Notes: generated by a model from the sequence alone, not told the origin. Shown: positions 1-7,268, numbered from the stretch's first letter. The stretch is DNA of 19,465 bases from VGBK01 sp964548475 (GCA_964548475.1 CAZJRF010000032.1:1-19465), one strand, 5' to 3'. Translations and numbers: made by a program.

Positions 1-36
1 CTCCCGGGGTTCGATGCCGAACTCACGGTCACTCAC
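1..36 (-). CDS. 5' end of an unidentified minus-strand gene (partial)
   Basis: Reading the minus strand, a GTG codon at 36-34 opens a frame that stays open to the window edge and encodes MSDREFGIEPRE. It is preceded at 48-41 by a strong ribosome binding site (GAGGAGGG) with a spacing of a few bases, which is what decides the start. Only 12 residues are visible, so no function can be given. The gene would be transcribed away from the E1 gene pair, making 37-318 a divergent intergenic region that also contains repeat copy R1. The call rests on the binding site and start codon alone. Confidence 0.45.
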   Translation of the reverse strand, partial: MSDREFGIEPRE

Positions 37-130
37 AACTGCCCTCCTCGCCTCGCCGCTGGCAATGTAGACCACCGCGTGGGGTCGGTCCAGCGGCCCT
101 CAGCGGCCCGACCCGGAGGACCACGGTGCG

Positions 131-262
131 CCTCGGCACCGTGCCGCCATCTTCCCGCGCTCGCCTTCAGGATCAGCGTGGCCGCGCAGGTGCGGGGTGG
201 AGGTGCCACCTCGGCCGAGGAGGCCGCGCTCACCGCCCGGGTATGCCAGCCCCGGGTGGTGA
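131..262 (+). repeat. Dispersed intergenic repeat, copy R1
   Basis: The core is 131-186, running from CCTCGGCACC to GTGGCCGCG, and it matches the cores of R2 to R6. The block 188-215 is identical over 28 bases to 2596-2623 in R2 and contains the short palindrome GAGGTGCCACCTC. Similarity to R2 continues more weakly for a few dozen bases. The core ends are complementary: CGGCAC (134-139) faces GTGGCCG (178-184) with one unpaired G. In other copies the outer bases are CAG and CTG, so R1 carries a paired change. The copy lies between the divergent start at 36 and the E1 alpha gene. Apart from a small inverted repeat (TGTC/GACA, 281-293), I see nothing else in 37-318. Confidence 0.85.
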
Positions 263-318
263 GCAGAACCCGACTGCGGCTGTCAATTCGACAACTGAGG
301 CGAGCGTAGGATGACCTC

Positions 319-1359
319 ATGGAATCGGCAGATCCCTCTTCGTCGATACTGGAGCGGCTCTACCTGCAGATGGTGCGGATGCGTCGCTTTGAGGAGACGC
401 TCGCTGCCTTGTGGCAGCAGGGGTTGATCTCCGGCGAGCTGCACCTGGGCATCGGCGAGGAGGCCATCGCCGCCGGCGTCATCGACCACCTCAGCCCTGG
501 AGATGGCCTGGCTCTTGACCACCGGCCAACTCCAGTTCTGGTTGGGATCGGGACCGACCCCACACGCCTCATCCTGGAGATGCTGGGACACGAACAAGGC
601 CTCTGTAGGGGCCGCGGCGGGCACATGCACCTCTTCGACCCGGACCGCACCGCCGCATCTTCCGGAATCGTGGGGGCATCAGGGCCCATGGCGTGCGGCT
701 TCGCATTGGCGCTCTCAGCCTCCGGCCCGGGGCGCGTGGCCGTCGCGTTCTTCGGTGAAGGCGCCGTCAACCAGGGCATGCTGATGGAATCTCTCAACCT
801 CGCGGTCGTGTGGCGGCTGCCGGTGGTGTTTGTCTGCAAGGACAGCACCTGGGCTATCACTACACGGTCATCCACCATGACCGGCGGTCATGTCCAGCGC
901 CGGGCCGCCGCTTTCGGCATGCCTGCAGTTCGGGTGAATGGCGCCTGGGTGGACCAGGTGTGGCGCACAGCCGGTGAGTTGATCGGCAACGCTCGCCGGG
1001 GCAAGGGCCCCGGCTTCCTGGTTGCCTCCTGCTGGCGACCGACGGGCCACTTCGAAGGCGACCCTCTCGTGCGAGCGGCGGCACACCCGGCGAGCATGAA
1101 GGGCGAGATGCCCGACATGATCGGCGCGCTCCGCGACCCTAATGGAGGACCCAGGCGGGCTCGCCTCGCAGGACTGCTGGCGATGACTGCGACCGTCGGC
1201 CGCATGAAGACCGATCGGCTTGCAAAGAGCGCAGACCCCCTCCGCGCTGCCGCTCGGCACCTGCCTGCAGACACCCGGCAGCGGATCACCGCGGTGGCCG
1301 CCGCGGAGATCGACGATGCCGTGGCCTCCGCACTGCACACGATGCGGGATGAACGATGA
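319..1359 (+). CDS. Thiamine-diphosphate 2-oxoacid dehydrogenase E1 component, alpha subunit
   Basis: The 346-residue product belongs to the E1 alpha family (pyruvate, acetoin or branched-chain 2-oxoacid dehydrogenases), which decarboxylates a 2-oxoacid on thiamine diphosphate. The cofactor motif is clear: FFGEGAVNQG with the downstream ESLNLAVVWRLPVVFVCK stretch, where GEG replaces the usual GDG. HMHLFD, GIVGASGP and RPTGHFEGDP are also typical of the family. The position that usually reads CENN is CKDS, a mild departure. Length is normal for the alpha subunit. The start is ATG 319, with TAGGA at 307-311 upstream. The stop overlaps the start of the beta gene (ATGATG at 1356-1361), so the two are translationally coupled. 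Substrate cannot be decided from sequence alone, and no E2 or E3 gene lies in the window. Confidence 0.9.
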   Translation: MESADPSSSILERLYLQMVRMRRFEETLAALWQQGLISGELHLGIGEEAIAAGVIDHLSPGDGLALDHRPTPVLVGIGTDPTRLILEMLGHEQGLCRGRGGHMHLFDPDRTAASSGIVGASGPMACGFALALSASGPGRVAVAFFGEGAVNQGMLMESLNLAVVWRLPVVFVCKDSTWAITTRSSTMTGGHVQRRAAAFGMPAVRVNGAWVDQVWRTAGELIGNARRGKGPGFLVASCWRPTGHFEGDPLVRAAAHPASMKGEMPDMIGALRDPNGGPRRARLAGLLAMTATVGRMKTDRLAKSADPLRAAARHLPADTRQRITAVAAAEIDDAVASALHTMRDER

Positions 1360-2369
1360 TGGAACTCGAGTTCGGCGAGGCCATCGACACCGCGGTGGCA
1401 ACCGCCATGGCAGGCGACGAGCGAATCGTCGTGTTCGGAGAGGATGTCCCCATGCTCCGCCGCCGCCTGCTGCTCCGTTTCGGGCCCGATCGGGTCCGGG
1501 CCACCCCCATCAGCGAGTCGGCGTTCCTCGGCGCCGCGGTCGGTGCCGCGATGGCGGGCCTCCGGCCGCTCGTGGAGATCATGCTTGTCGACTTCCTCGG
1601 CGTCGCGATGAGCGCGCTCCTCAACGAGGCGGCCATGGTCAAGACGCTCTCCGGTGGACGGGTGAACGTGCCGATGGTGGTCCGGTCGGCCTGTGGCGGC
1701 GGTTACGGCGACGCCGGGCAACACGAGCAATCGCTCTGGGGGCTCCTTGCCGGAATCCCCGGGCTCACCGTTGTGGTCCCGTCCACACCCGCCGACGGCG
1801 CCGGCCTGATGCTCGCCGCACTGGAGCACGACGGACCGGTCGTGTTCCTCGAACCCAAGCTGCTTTCACAACAATGGCTGCAGTTGATGGGCGGAGCGAG
1901 CCGCGCCACCGTGACCTTCGACGTGCCCGCCGCCGGAGCCCGTGGTGACGTGACTGTGCCGCCACCTGCCATCCCCATCGGCACGGCAGCCACGAGACGG
2001 CACGGCGGGGACCTGACCATCTTGAGCCTCGCAGTCGGCGTCCACCGCTCACTCGAAGCGGCGGAGCGACTTGCCCTCCAGGGTATCGACGCCGCCGTCG
2101 TCGACCTGCGCAGCGTGACACCTCTCGACTACACGGCCATCCTCGAAGCCGCCCGCCGGACCGGCCGGGTCCTCGTCGTCGACGAGGACTACCTGGGCTT
2201 TGGGCTCTCTGGTGAGATCGCCGCCCAGATCGCCGAATCCGGCACGACCGTGCGCTTCGGCCGCGTCGGCAGCGAGTCCGTCATCCCCTACGCCCGGCAG
2301 CTCGAGCGCGAGGTCCTTCCCAACGTCGACCGTATCACGGAGGCGGCGCGGCGCCTGGTTGAACGCTGA
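1356..2369 (+). CDS. Thiamine-diphosphate 2-oxoacid dehydrogenase E1 component, beta subunit
   Basis: The 337-residue product is the partner of the alpha subunit; together they would form the alpha2-beta2 E1 enzyme in the cytoplasm. Family landmarks are VVFGEDV near residue 27, RATPISESAFLGAAVGAAMAG, the GGYGDAGQHEQS loop that replaces the usual GGxxGxxHSQS loop, and the C-terminal transketolase domain with VVDLRSVTPLD and VLVVDED. Length matches the family (about 325-340). Translation starts at ATG 1356, overlapping the alpha stop; the ATG at 1359 is an equally good alternative. The pair is flanked by the two most similar repeat copies (R1 and R2), so it forms a discrete repeat-bounded unit. 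Specificity for pyruvate, acetoin or branched-chain substrates is undecided. Confidence 0.9.
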   Translation: MMELEFGEAIDTAVATAMAGDERIVVFGEDVPMLRRRLLLRFGPDRVRATPISESAFLGAAVGAAMAGLRPLVEIMLVDFLGVAMSALLNEAAMVKTLSGGRVNVPMVVRSACGGGYGDAGQHEQSLWGLLAGIPGLTVVVPSTPADGAGLMLAALEHDGPVVFLEPKLLSQQWLQLMGGASRATVTFDVPAAGARGDVTVPPPAIPIGTAATRRHGGDLTILSLAVGVHRSLEAAERLALQGIDAAVVDLRSVTPLDYTAILEAARRTGRVLVVDEDYLGFGLSGEIAAQIAESGTTVRFGRVGSESVIPYARQLEREVLPNVDRITEAARRLVER

Positions 2370-2537
2370 AGGTGGCCCACCCGATGCCGCCGCGAATGGC
2401 CTGCCTGTCTCCTGTCCTGTGGCGCGAAGCGTGTAGAGCCATTGACGAGTGGCGCGGTGAACCACGCCGGCTTGATCAGAGCCTTCGTGAGCCCCGGGAA
2501 GCTCGGTGTGAGATCCCAGGGCGGAGGGTCAGGAGCT
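2370..2537. other. Intergenic stretch without recognised gene
   Basis: No coding sequence is supported between the E1 beta stop and repeat R2. About 23 bases of weak similarity to the 5' extension of the repeat (GGTGTG, then CCCAGGG, then GTCAGGAG) appear from about 2507. No convincing promoter or terminator hairpin was found. Confidence 0.5.
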
Positions 2538-2660
2538 CCTCAGCACCCTCGCGGCTATCTTCCCATCTTGGCCTTCAGGATCAGGGTGGCTGCGTAGGTG
2601 CGGGGTGGAGGTGCCACCTCGGCGGATGAGGCCACGCTCGCCCAGGCTGCGGGTTGTCTG
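2538..2660 (+). repeat. Dispersed intergenic repeat, copy R2
   Basis: The core is 2538-2594 (CCTCAGCACCC to GGTGGCTGCG). CAGCACCC at 2541-2548 is complementary to GGGTGGCTG at 2584-2592 apart from one extra G. The segment 2596-2623 is identical to 188-215 in R1. The following GATGAGGCCACGCTCGCCC resembles the tail of R5. The copy lies between the E1 pair and the 68-residue membrane peptide, and ends about 40 bases before that gene. Confidence 0.9.
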
Positions 2661-2703
2661 TCAGACTGCGGAGGCCAGACTCCGAGAGCGGTGAGGAAGA
2701 CTC

Positions 2704-2910
2704 GTGAACGTGCTGTGGGGATTCGTGATGATGGCCATCGGCGTCTTGTTCGTGTACTGGGGAAGTACCGAATCGAGCTTCGTCGTTTACCGCCTCCTGG
2801 CCGCTCGTTCGAGGGTCCTTTGGGGGGAGCGGGTCCATCGCTTCTACCAGGTCGTCGGGGCCGTTCTGGTCGTGCTCGGGCTCCTGTGGACCCTCGGGGT
2901 CATCTGGTGA
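2704..2910 (+). CDS. Small two-helix membrane protein, unknown function
   Basis: This 68-residue product begins at GTG 2704, with a GTGAGGAAG ribosome binding site about 8 bases upstream. It has two hydrophobic segments, roughly residues 4-22 (LWGFVMMAIGVLFVYWG) and 46-67 (FYQVVGAVLVVLGLLWTLGVIW), joined by a basic loop containing RLLAARSRVLWGERVHR. This pattern suggests a helical hairpin in the cytoplasmic membrane, with the basic loop inside. I do not recognise a family. It is the only gene between repeats R2 and R3. Support comes from the ribosome binding site, codon bias and hydrophobic pattern; no homology is claimed. Confidence 0.65.
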   Translation: MNVLWGFVMMAIGVLFVYWGSTESSFVVYRLLAARSRVLWGERVHRFYQVVGAVLVVLGLLWTLGVIW

Positions 2911-2924
2911 CACCCGCCTGACTG

Positions 2925-3070
2925 AGGTGTGTGCTCAAGAGTCGCCACCCCAGGGTGAGGCGATGTCAGTAGCCCCTCAGCACCCTTGCAGCTATCTTCC
3001 CGCGCTCTCGTTCAGAATCGGGGTGGCCGCGTCGGGACTGCGCAGGCTGAGCGCCGGCCGGCCAGATCCG
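2925..3070 (+). repeat. Dispersed intergenic repeat, copy R3 with 5' extension
   Basis: The core is 2975-3031. The 5' extension beginning at 2926 is shared with R7: 50 of 60 positions agree between 2926-2985 and 7954-8013. A shorter match exists upstream of R4 (AGGTGTGTACT at 4828). CAGCACCC (2978-2985) faces GGGTGGCCG (3021-3029), complementary except for one mismatch and the bulged G. The tail GGCCGGCCAGAT resembles the tails of R5 and R6. The copy lies between the membrane peptide and the MFS gene. Confidence 0.88.
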
Positions 3071-3083
3071 AGCACGCCTGCCC

Positions 3084-3140
3084 ATGGAGGTCTTCACTCA
3101 TCCAGACACTGACACCAACGTCCTGGCCAAGTACATCTAG
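3084..3140 (+). CDS. Possible 18-residue leader peptide upstream of MFS gene
   Basis: An ATG at 3084 opens a frame of 18 codons (MEVFTHPDTDTNVLAKYI) closed by TAG at 3138-3140, ten bases before the MFS start. The peptide has a natural-looking composition, but no good ribosome binding site precedes it. It could be a leader peptide coupling translation to the transporter, the tail of a decayed gene, or chance. No family is recognised. Confidence 0.25.
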   Translation: MEVFTHPDTDTNVLAKYI

Positions 3141-3150
3141 GGTGCGGTCG

Positions 3151-4344
3151 ATGAACCGTGGACGCGACGACCCGAACACCTCTTTCCAGACCGGCCGGGT
3201 GGCCACCCTGGCCGCCGGGCACGCCGTCCACGACACCTACACGGGCTTCCTGCCCCCGCTGCTCCCCGTTTTCGTCGAGGAGTACGGCCTGTCGAATACC
3301 GCCGCAGGGGGTCTGTCAGCGTTTGTGCAGCTCGGGGCGGTGATCCAGCCGTTCGTCGGGCACCTCGCCGACCGGAAGAGCCTCCGGTGGGGGGTGATTC
3401 TGGGCCCGGGGATCGCCGCCGTGCTGATGAGCGTGCTCGGGTGGGCAGGCCACTACGCGGTGCTCGCCGTGCTGCTGCTCGGGGTGGGGCTCAACTCCGC
3501 CGTCTTCCACGCGGTCGGGCCGCCGAGCGTGGGGCGCCTGTCGGGCGACCGTCTCGGCCGGGGGATGGCCTTTTGGATGGTCGGCGGGGAATTGGGGCGG
3601 ACACTCGGGCCGATCGTGGTCGCCACCACGCTGGCGCTGGTGACGCTGCGCGGCATGGCGGTGGTGATGGTGGCCGGCGTTGCGGCGTCGTGGGTGCTCT
3701 ACCGGCAGTTGCGGCACGCCCCGCTCCAGCCCGTGTCGCACGCCGCGTCGGTGTCGTGGCGGGAGGGGATCCGGGCGATGCGGGGGATGATGACCCTGCT
3801 CGCCGGCATCGTGCTCTTCAGGGCCCTCATGATGGTGGCGGCGACCACCTACCTGCCGATCTTCCTGACCGGCGAGGGCGCCAGCCTGTGGCTCGCAGGC
3901 GCAGCGCTGTCGCTGCTCGAGGCAGCCGGGGTGGCCGGGGCCATGGTCGGAGGCTGGGTGAGCGACCGGGTGGGGCGGCGGGCGGTGCTGCTGACCGGCT
4001 ACCTGGTCGCCCCGGCCTGTCTGGCGGGGTTCGTCCTGCTGACCGGCTGGGTCAGGGTGCCCCTGCTGTTGGTGCTCGGTTCGACGCTGCTGGCGATCCA
4101 ACCGGTCAACATGGCACTCGCTCAGGAGACGGCGCCGCAGAGCCGGGCGCTCGCCAACGGGGTGTACCTGGCGATGAGCGTTGCCATCCGCACGATCGCC
4201 GTGGTGGCGTTCGGGGTGATCGCCGACACCCTCGGGCTGCGGTGGACCTTTCTGATCGCCGCGATGGTGATGGCGGCCGGGGCCCCCTTGGTGCTGGCGG
4301 TGCCAGGGCGGATCCCGGCCTTGCACGCGGCCGGCACGGGCTGA
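3151..4344 (+). CDS. MFS transporter, fosmidomycin-resistance (Fsr)-like
   Basis: The 397-residue product is a 12-helix major facilitator superfamily permease, probably an efflux carrier. The N-terminal AAGHAVHDTYTGFLPPLLP and AGGLSAFVQLGAVIQPFVG segments resemble the Fsr-type subgroup. The loop motif between helices 2 and 3 (GHLADRKSLRWG) and its repeat in the second half (GGWVSDRVGRRAVLL) are typical MFS signatures. ATG 3151 was chosen because the Fsr-like N terminus begins just after it; the longer upstream frame runs through repeat R3 and has no support. An in-frame GTG at 3142 is possible. The ribosome binding site is weak. The substrate is unknown; the family exports various small hydrophobic compounds. 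The DinB-like fragment follows 125 bases later. Confidence 0.88.
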   Translation: MNRGRDDPNTSFQTGRVATLAAGHAVHDTYTGFLPPLLPVFVEEYGLSNTAAGGLSAFVQLGAVIQPFVGHLADRKSLRWGVILGPGIAAVLMSVLGWAGHYAVLAVLLLGVGLNSAVFHAVGPPSVGRLSGDRLGRGMAFWMVGGELGRTLGPIVVATTLALVTLRGMAVVMVAGVAASWVLYRQLRHAPLQPVSHAASVSWREGIRAMRGMMTLLAGIVLFRALMMVAATTYLPIFLTGEGASLWLAGAALSLLEAAGVAGAMVGGWVSDRVGRRAVLLTGYLVAPACLAGFVLLTGWVRVPLLLVLGSTLLAIQPVNMALAQETAPQSRALANGVYLAMSVAIRTIAVVAFGVIADTLGLRWTFLIAAMVMAAGAPLVLAVPGRIPALHAAGTG

Positions 4345-4469
4345 ATTCCCCGAGGGGTGAGGGCAGGCCGCGGCCGGTGCCCACGGTGGTCGCGATCGGC
4401 GCGTCGCCACCGCAGGCGCAAGGGAAAGTCGCGAAGCACGAGACCTACGCCGGCTGACCGCCGGTAATC

Positions 4470-4757
4470 TTGCGCACCGGTCAGCTCCGACGACCCTCTG
4501 GTAATCGAACACCCTTCAGTCCCGCGGAACTTGTAGAGGCTCTCGATTCGTCATTCCGCACCGTTGAGAACTGCCTGGACCGACAGACCCTGGAGATGCT
4601 TACCGAGGTCCTTCGCAAGCCGGACTTCGGGGAGAACCGGGTGCACACTCGCGGCTCGGTCCCGCAGCGGGTCTTCAGCCACGACGTCTACCACTGCGGC
4701 GACCTAAATGAGATGCGCGGGAGCGCCGGGCTGCCACAGATCGACTTGTGGAACTGA
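4470..4757 (+). pseudogene. C-terminal fragment of a DinB-family protein
   Basis: The open frame begins after a TGA at 4455 and encodes about 95 residues from a TTG. The tail, with SHDVYHCGDLNEMRGSAGLPQIDLW, looks like the last helix and C terminus of a DinB/YfiT-like four-helix protein, where a metal-binding His and a HxxHxG-type pattern are usual. FSPAELVEALDSSFRTVENCL fits a preceding helix of that fold. Full-length members have about 150-180 residues, and the first helices with their His are missing upstream. I therefore call it a truncated remnant. No convincing ribosome binding site is present. It could be a short intact gene if the TTG is used. Confidence 0.45.
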
Positions 4758-4827
4758 CGACGCCAACGTCAGCGTGGTCGCAGGTCCCTCGGGCAGCATT
4801 ATCGCGTCAGCGATGCTGGGCTCGGAG

Positions 4828-4934
4828 AGGTGTGTACTTCACGAGCAGCACCCCAGGCAAGGGTGAGGTCAGGAGCCCGTCAGCACTCCTGCAGGTATCT
4901 TCCCACGCTGGCTTTCAGGATCAGGATCGCCGCG
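4828..4934 (+). repeat. Dispersed intergenic repeat, copy R4 with 5' extension
   Basis: The core is 4877-4934 and the most divergent of the six (CCGTCAGCACTCC at the start, GGATCGCCGCG at the end). TATCTTCCC and TTTCAGGATCAGGA are retained. The 5' part from 4828 matches that of R3 and R7 (AGGTGTGTACT, then CACCCCAGG). The complementary ends are degraded in this copy. It lies between the DinB-like fragment and the methyltransferase. Confidence 0.8.
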
Positions 4935-5207
4935 TAGTCGATAGAGGGTTGCGCGCCGCCCCCGGCACGCCTGACATTGCCTTCCCCCAGGGGACGGTGA
5001 CGTCAGCATCCCCTCCCCTCGGGGCTCCTGTCGAGAGTTGGCCGCCTCAGTCATGCGGTTCCGTCTCGGCCGGATCAGGTGAGCGCCCAGCTCCGCCCTG
5101 GCGAACGCCACCGGCTGCGCCGGCTGGCCCACCAGGAAATGCCCCGGTAGAGAGAACGGACGGAAGACGCGAATGCGGTAGTTTCCAGACGCGTCCGGGT
5201 CGCATCC
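4935..5207. other. Intergenic stretch without recognised gene
   Basis: This stretch follows R4 and leads to the methyltransferase ribosome binding site. An open frame crosses it, but it runs out of phase into the methyltransferase and its translation is rich in Pro, Arg and Gly without a protein-like pattern. It contains the palindrome TGACGTCA near 5000. I see no gene, and no clear promoter. Confidence 0.5.
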
Positions 5208-5219
5208 GGGAGGTGAGTC

Positions 5220-6026
5220 GTGACCCAGGATCTGTGGGGAGGGAGGTACCGGGAGCCTGCGGTCTGGGTCGAAACGGCGCAGGCGCTGATCGCGACAACC
5301 GAACTCCGCTCCGGGATGCGGGTCCTCGACATCGGGTCGGCCGGGGGAGGGACGCTGTTCCCGGCGTTCGACCGGATCGGCCCCACGGGGAACATCGTCG
5401 GAATCGAGGTCGAAGAGGACTGGGTTGAGTGGCTCCGGAAGGAGATCTCAAGGCGCGCGATCGGAAGTGCCGAGATCCTCCTCATGGACGGCCGGTCGAT
5501 GAGCTTCCCTGACGCTTCTTTCGACGCGGTGATCGTCGGGCTCGTCGGCCTCGACAACGACTACGACTTCGACACGGACAGGATCCTCAACGACGCGCCG
5601 CTGATGAGCGAGACGTTTCGCGTCCTCAAACCGGGCTGCACCCTCTACACCAGCAACTGGCTCTGGCAGGAGGACAACGAGTGGATGGGCGAGCTCGTCC
5701 GCCGACGACTCCCCGACTGCACCAAACGCGGCTACTTCGCCGGAACCGGGGAAGGCTACGTCCGGCTCCTCGAGTTCGCCGGGTTCAAGGAGATTCGCCT
5801 CGCGCACTTCGAAGGGACGTACACCTACGAGAACCCGGCCGAGTGGGCGGCTTGCGTCGCCTACATGTGGGAAGAGGAGATCGAGCGGATCAAGGCCGAC
5901 CCCGAGACCCTCAGCTCGTTCGAGCGCGATGCATTCGAACTCCTCGCCGGCCACGTCGATTCCGAAGGCAAGGTCGCCTACACCCGTTCGGCGATCCTCG
6001 TCACGGCGCGCAGGCCTCTCGCGTGA
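5220..6026 (+). CDS. Class I SAM-dependent methyltransferase
   Basis: The 268-residue product has the Rossmann-type SAM-binding fold. Motif I is VLDIGSAGGG at residues 35-44, the acidic residue that binds the ribose hydroxyls is E63 in VGIEVEE, and the post-II region is MDGRSMSFPDASFDAVIVG at about 89-107. The order and the FPDxSFD pattern resemble UbiE/Methyltransf_11-type small-molecule methyltransferases. GTG 5220 is favoured because GGGAGGTGA lies just upstream at 5208-5216. The C-terminal part (about 150-268) is rich in aromatic and acidic residues and may bind substrate, which cannot be predicted. It is the only gene between R4 and R5. Confidence 0.88.
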   Translation: MTQDLWGGRYREPAVWVETAQALIATTELRSGMRVLDIGSAGGGTLFPAFDRIGPTGNIVGIEVEEDWVEWLRKEISRRAIGSAEILLMDGRSMSFPDASFDAVIVGLVGLDNDYDFDTDRILNDAPLMSETFRVLKPGCTLYTSNWLWQEDNEWMGELVRRRLPDCTKRGYFAGTGEGYVRLLEFAGFKEIRLAHFEGTYTYENPAEWAACVAYMWEEEIERIKADPETLSSFERDAFELLAGHVDSEGKVAYTRSAILVTARRPLA

Positions 6027-6089
6027 CCAGGAGCGACCCGGGGAGGATCACCGAGCGGTAGAACCGTGCGTCAGCTCTCAGCAGGAGTG

Positions 6090-6207
6090 CCTCAGCACCC
6101 TTGTCGCTATCTTCCCAAGCTGCCCTTCAGGATCACGGCGGCGGCCCAGCCTCCACACCGGGCGCCAGTCGGCCAGATGACGAGCCACTCGCCCAGGCAG
6201 GCCTCTC
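6090..6207 (+). repeat. Dispersed intergenic repeat, copy R5
   Basis: The core is 6090-6146. It retains CCTCAGCACCCTTG, CGCTATCTTCCC and CCCTTCAGGATCA, but the 3' end (CGGCGGCGGCC) no longer complements the 5' end. The tail GGCCAGATGACGAGCCACTC is shared with R6 (GGTCAGATGACG), and its continuation CTCGCCCAGGC is shared with R2. It lies between the stop of the methyltransferase and the 3' end of the convergent regulator gene. The rest of 6027-6258 shows no gene. Confidence 0.85.
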
Positions 6208-6258
6208 CCCCTCACAGGGTTTGGGGGACTCCTTCCGGATGGGCTGGCGGGATGCGGG

Positions 6259-6576
6259 CTACTTGGGGAGCTGATCGAACGCGGCTTGCATGGACGTCCG
6301 GTACGCCCGGAAGGCGGATCGGCCCCGGGTCGTCAGTGAGATAAGGGTACGGGGTTTCCGCCCGTTGTACCCCTTGTCGATGGAGATGTAGCCGTGCTCC
6401 TCCAGTTTGCGGAGGTGGGTGGCGAGGTTGCCCCAGGTGAGTCCGGTCGCGTTGACGAGGAAGGTTGCATCAGCGGATTCGACCACGTAGAGCTGGGTGA
6501 TCAGTCTCAGTCGCGCCGGGGCATGGATGACCGAGTCGATGCTCGAGAAAGGATCGGTGTCGTCGGGGGGCATCAT
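6259..6576 (-). CDS. Winged-helix transcriptional regulator (HTH_34/ArsR-MarR-like)
   Basis: The 105-residue protein has a single winged helix-turn-helix domain. APARLRLITQL starts the first helix, TGLTWGNLATHLRKLEEHGYI is the recognition region at about 44-64, and the wing includes GRKPRTLISLTTRGR at about 72-86. This layout matches small regulators often encoded beside membrane proteins in actinobacteria and other phyla. The gene follows the membrane protein gene with no gap: TGA at 6579-6577, then ATGATG. The starts at 6576 and 6573 are both possible. It probably represses its own operon through sites near 7244-7268, an inference from context. No ligand is predicted. Confidence 0.85.
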   Translation of the reverse strand: MMPPDDTDPFSSIDSVIHAPARLRLITQLYVVESADATFLVNATGLTWGNLATHLRKLEEHGYISIDKGYNGRKPRTLISLTTRGRSAFRAYRTSMQAAFDQLPK

Positions 6577-7224
6577 TCACACCCTCGCCGGATCTTGGGG
6601 GAGGGGGTGGCCGCGTAGGCGAGTGAAGAACCTGGTGATGCCTGTGACGAGGATGATCACGGCCGCGGCGCCGAACACGATCGGGTACCCGTGGTGGGTG
6701 GCGAGGTCGCGCTGCCACAGCCACTCCCCGACCAGGGGAGCGCCCGCCAGCATCAACCCGTACAGGTAGTAGCGGGGAATGCTCGCGGCGTAGGCCCCGA
6801 CGGAGAACCCGATGAGGATGACCATGCCCAGGGTGAGTGGATAGCCAATGCCGCCGCCACCGAGGTCAACCCAGCCTCTCTGCACACCGATGGCGGCGGC
6901 CAGCCCAAGGAGGAGGGCAACTACATTCACCAGGAGCATCACCAACGAGAACCGCCGCAGCCGCCGCCTGCGATCCTCCCCGAAGCGGACAGTTCCAATC
7001 CGGGGGATGACAACCTGCTTCCTCACGGCGCGGATGACCAGATAGGTCCCCAACAAGATCGGGGCGAAGATGGCCGAACTCCAGAGGTCGCCCAGGGACC
7101 CGCTCAGGAGCGGAGCGAGCGCCATCATGCTGAATACGGCCGCGATTAGCACGTCCCAGAGCCCATCATCACTCGCGGTTCGGAAGGTGCGCCGTTCGAG
7201 TGCCTTGAGGTCCTCATCGGACAT
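6577..7224 (-). CDS. Multi-pass membrane protein cotranscribed with regulator
   Basis: The product has 215 residues when started at ATG 7224, the second of two adjacent ATGs (7227 and 7224). AGGAG at about 7235-7231 gives better spacing to the second; a longer TTG start at 7248 is unlikely. After a charged N terminus (SDEDLKALERRTFRTASDDGLWD), there are about six hydrophobic segments, arranged as two, two and two, with basic loops containing RKQVVIPRIGTVRFG and RRRRLRRF. I do not recognise a named family. Similar proteins of this type are known next to HTH_34 regulators. It may act as a membrane sensor or partner for the regulator, but that is inference. Confidence 0.75.
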   Translation of the reverse strand: MSDEDLKALERRTFRTASDDGLWDVLIAAVFSMMALAPLLSGSLGDLWSSAIFAPILLGTYLVIRAVRKQVVIPRIGTVRFGEDRRRRLRRFSLVMLLVNVVALLLGLAAAIGVQRGWVDLGGGGIGYPLTLGMVILIGFSVGAYAASIPRYYLYGLMLAGAPLVGEWLWQRDLATHHGYPIVFGAAAVIILVTGITRFFTRLRGHPLPQDPARV

Positions 7225-7243
7225 CATCTGCTCCTGTCGGATT

Positions 7244-7268
7244 CGCAAAGTACTTGCTAGCGCAAAGT
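7244..7268 (-). promoter_or_regulatory. Candidate operator: repeated CGCAAAGT boxes
   Basis: The plus strand carries CGCAAAGT at 7244-7251 and again at 7261-7268, spaced 17 bases apart. The first box is part of GCAAAGTACTTGC, which is one base short of a perfect palindrome. The second box overlaps the predicted -10 element. This layout suits repression by the winged-helix protein encoded in the same operon. Binding is inferred. Confidence 0.5.

Noticed and set aside
4345..4365. CCCCGAGGGG hairpin after the MFS gene as terminator
   Set aside because: The stem has only four pairs and no T-rich tract follows.
3316..4512. 398-codon minus-strand frame opposite the MFS gene
   Set aside because: Composition is His/Pro/Arg-rich and the plus strand has a clear 12-helix MFS protein.
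4748..5428. 226-codon plus-strand frame between DinB fragment and methyltransferase
   Set aside because: It runs through repeat R4 and then overlaps the methyltransferase out of phase; the translation lacks protein-like character.
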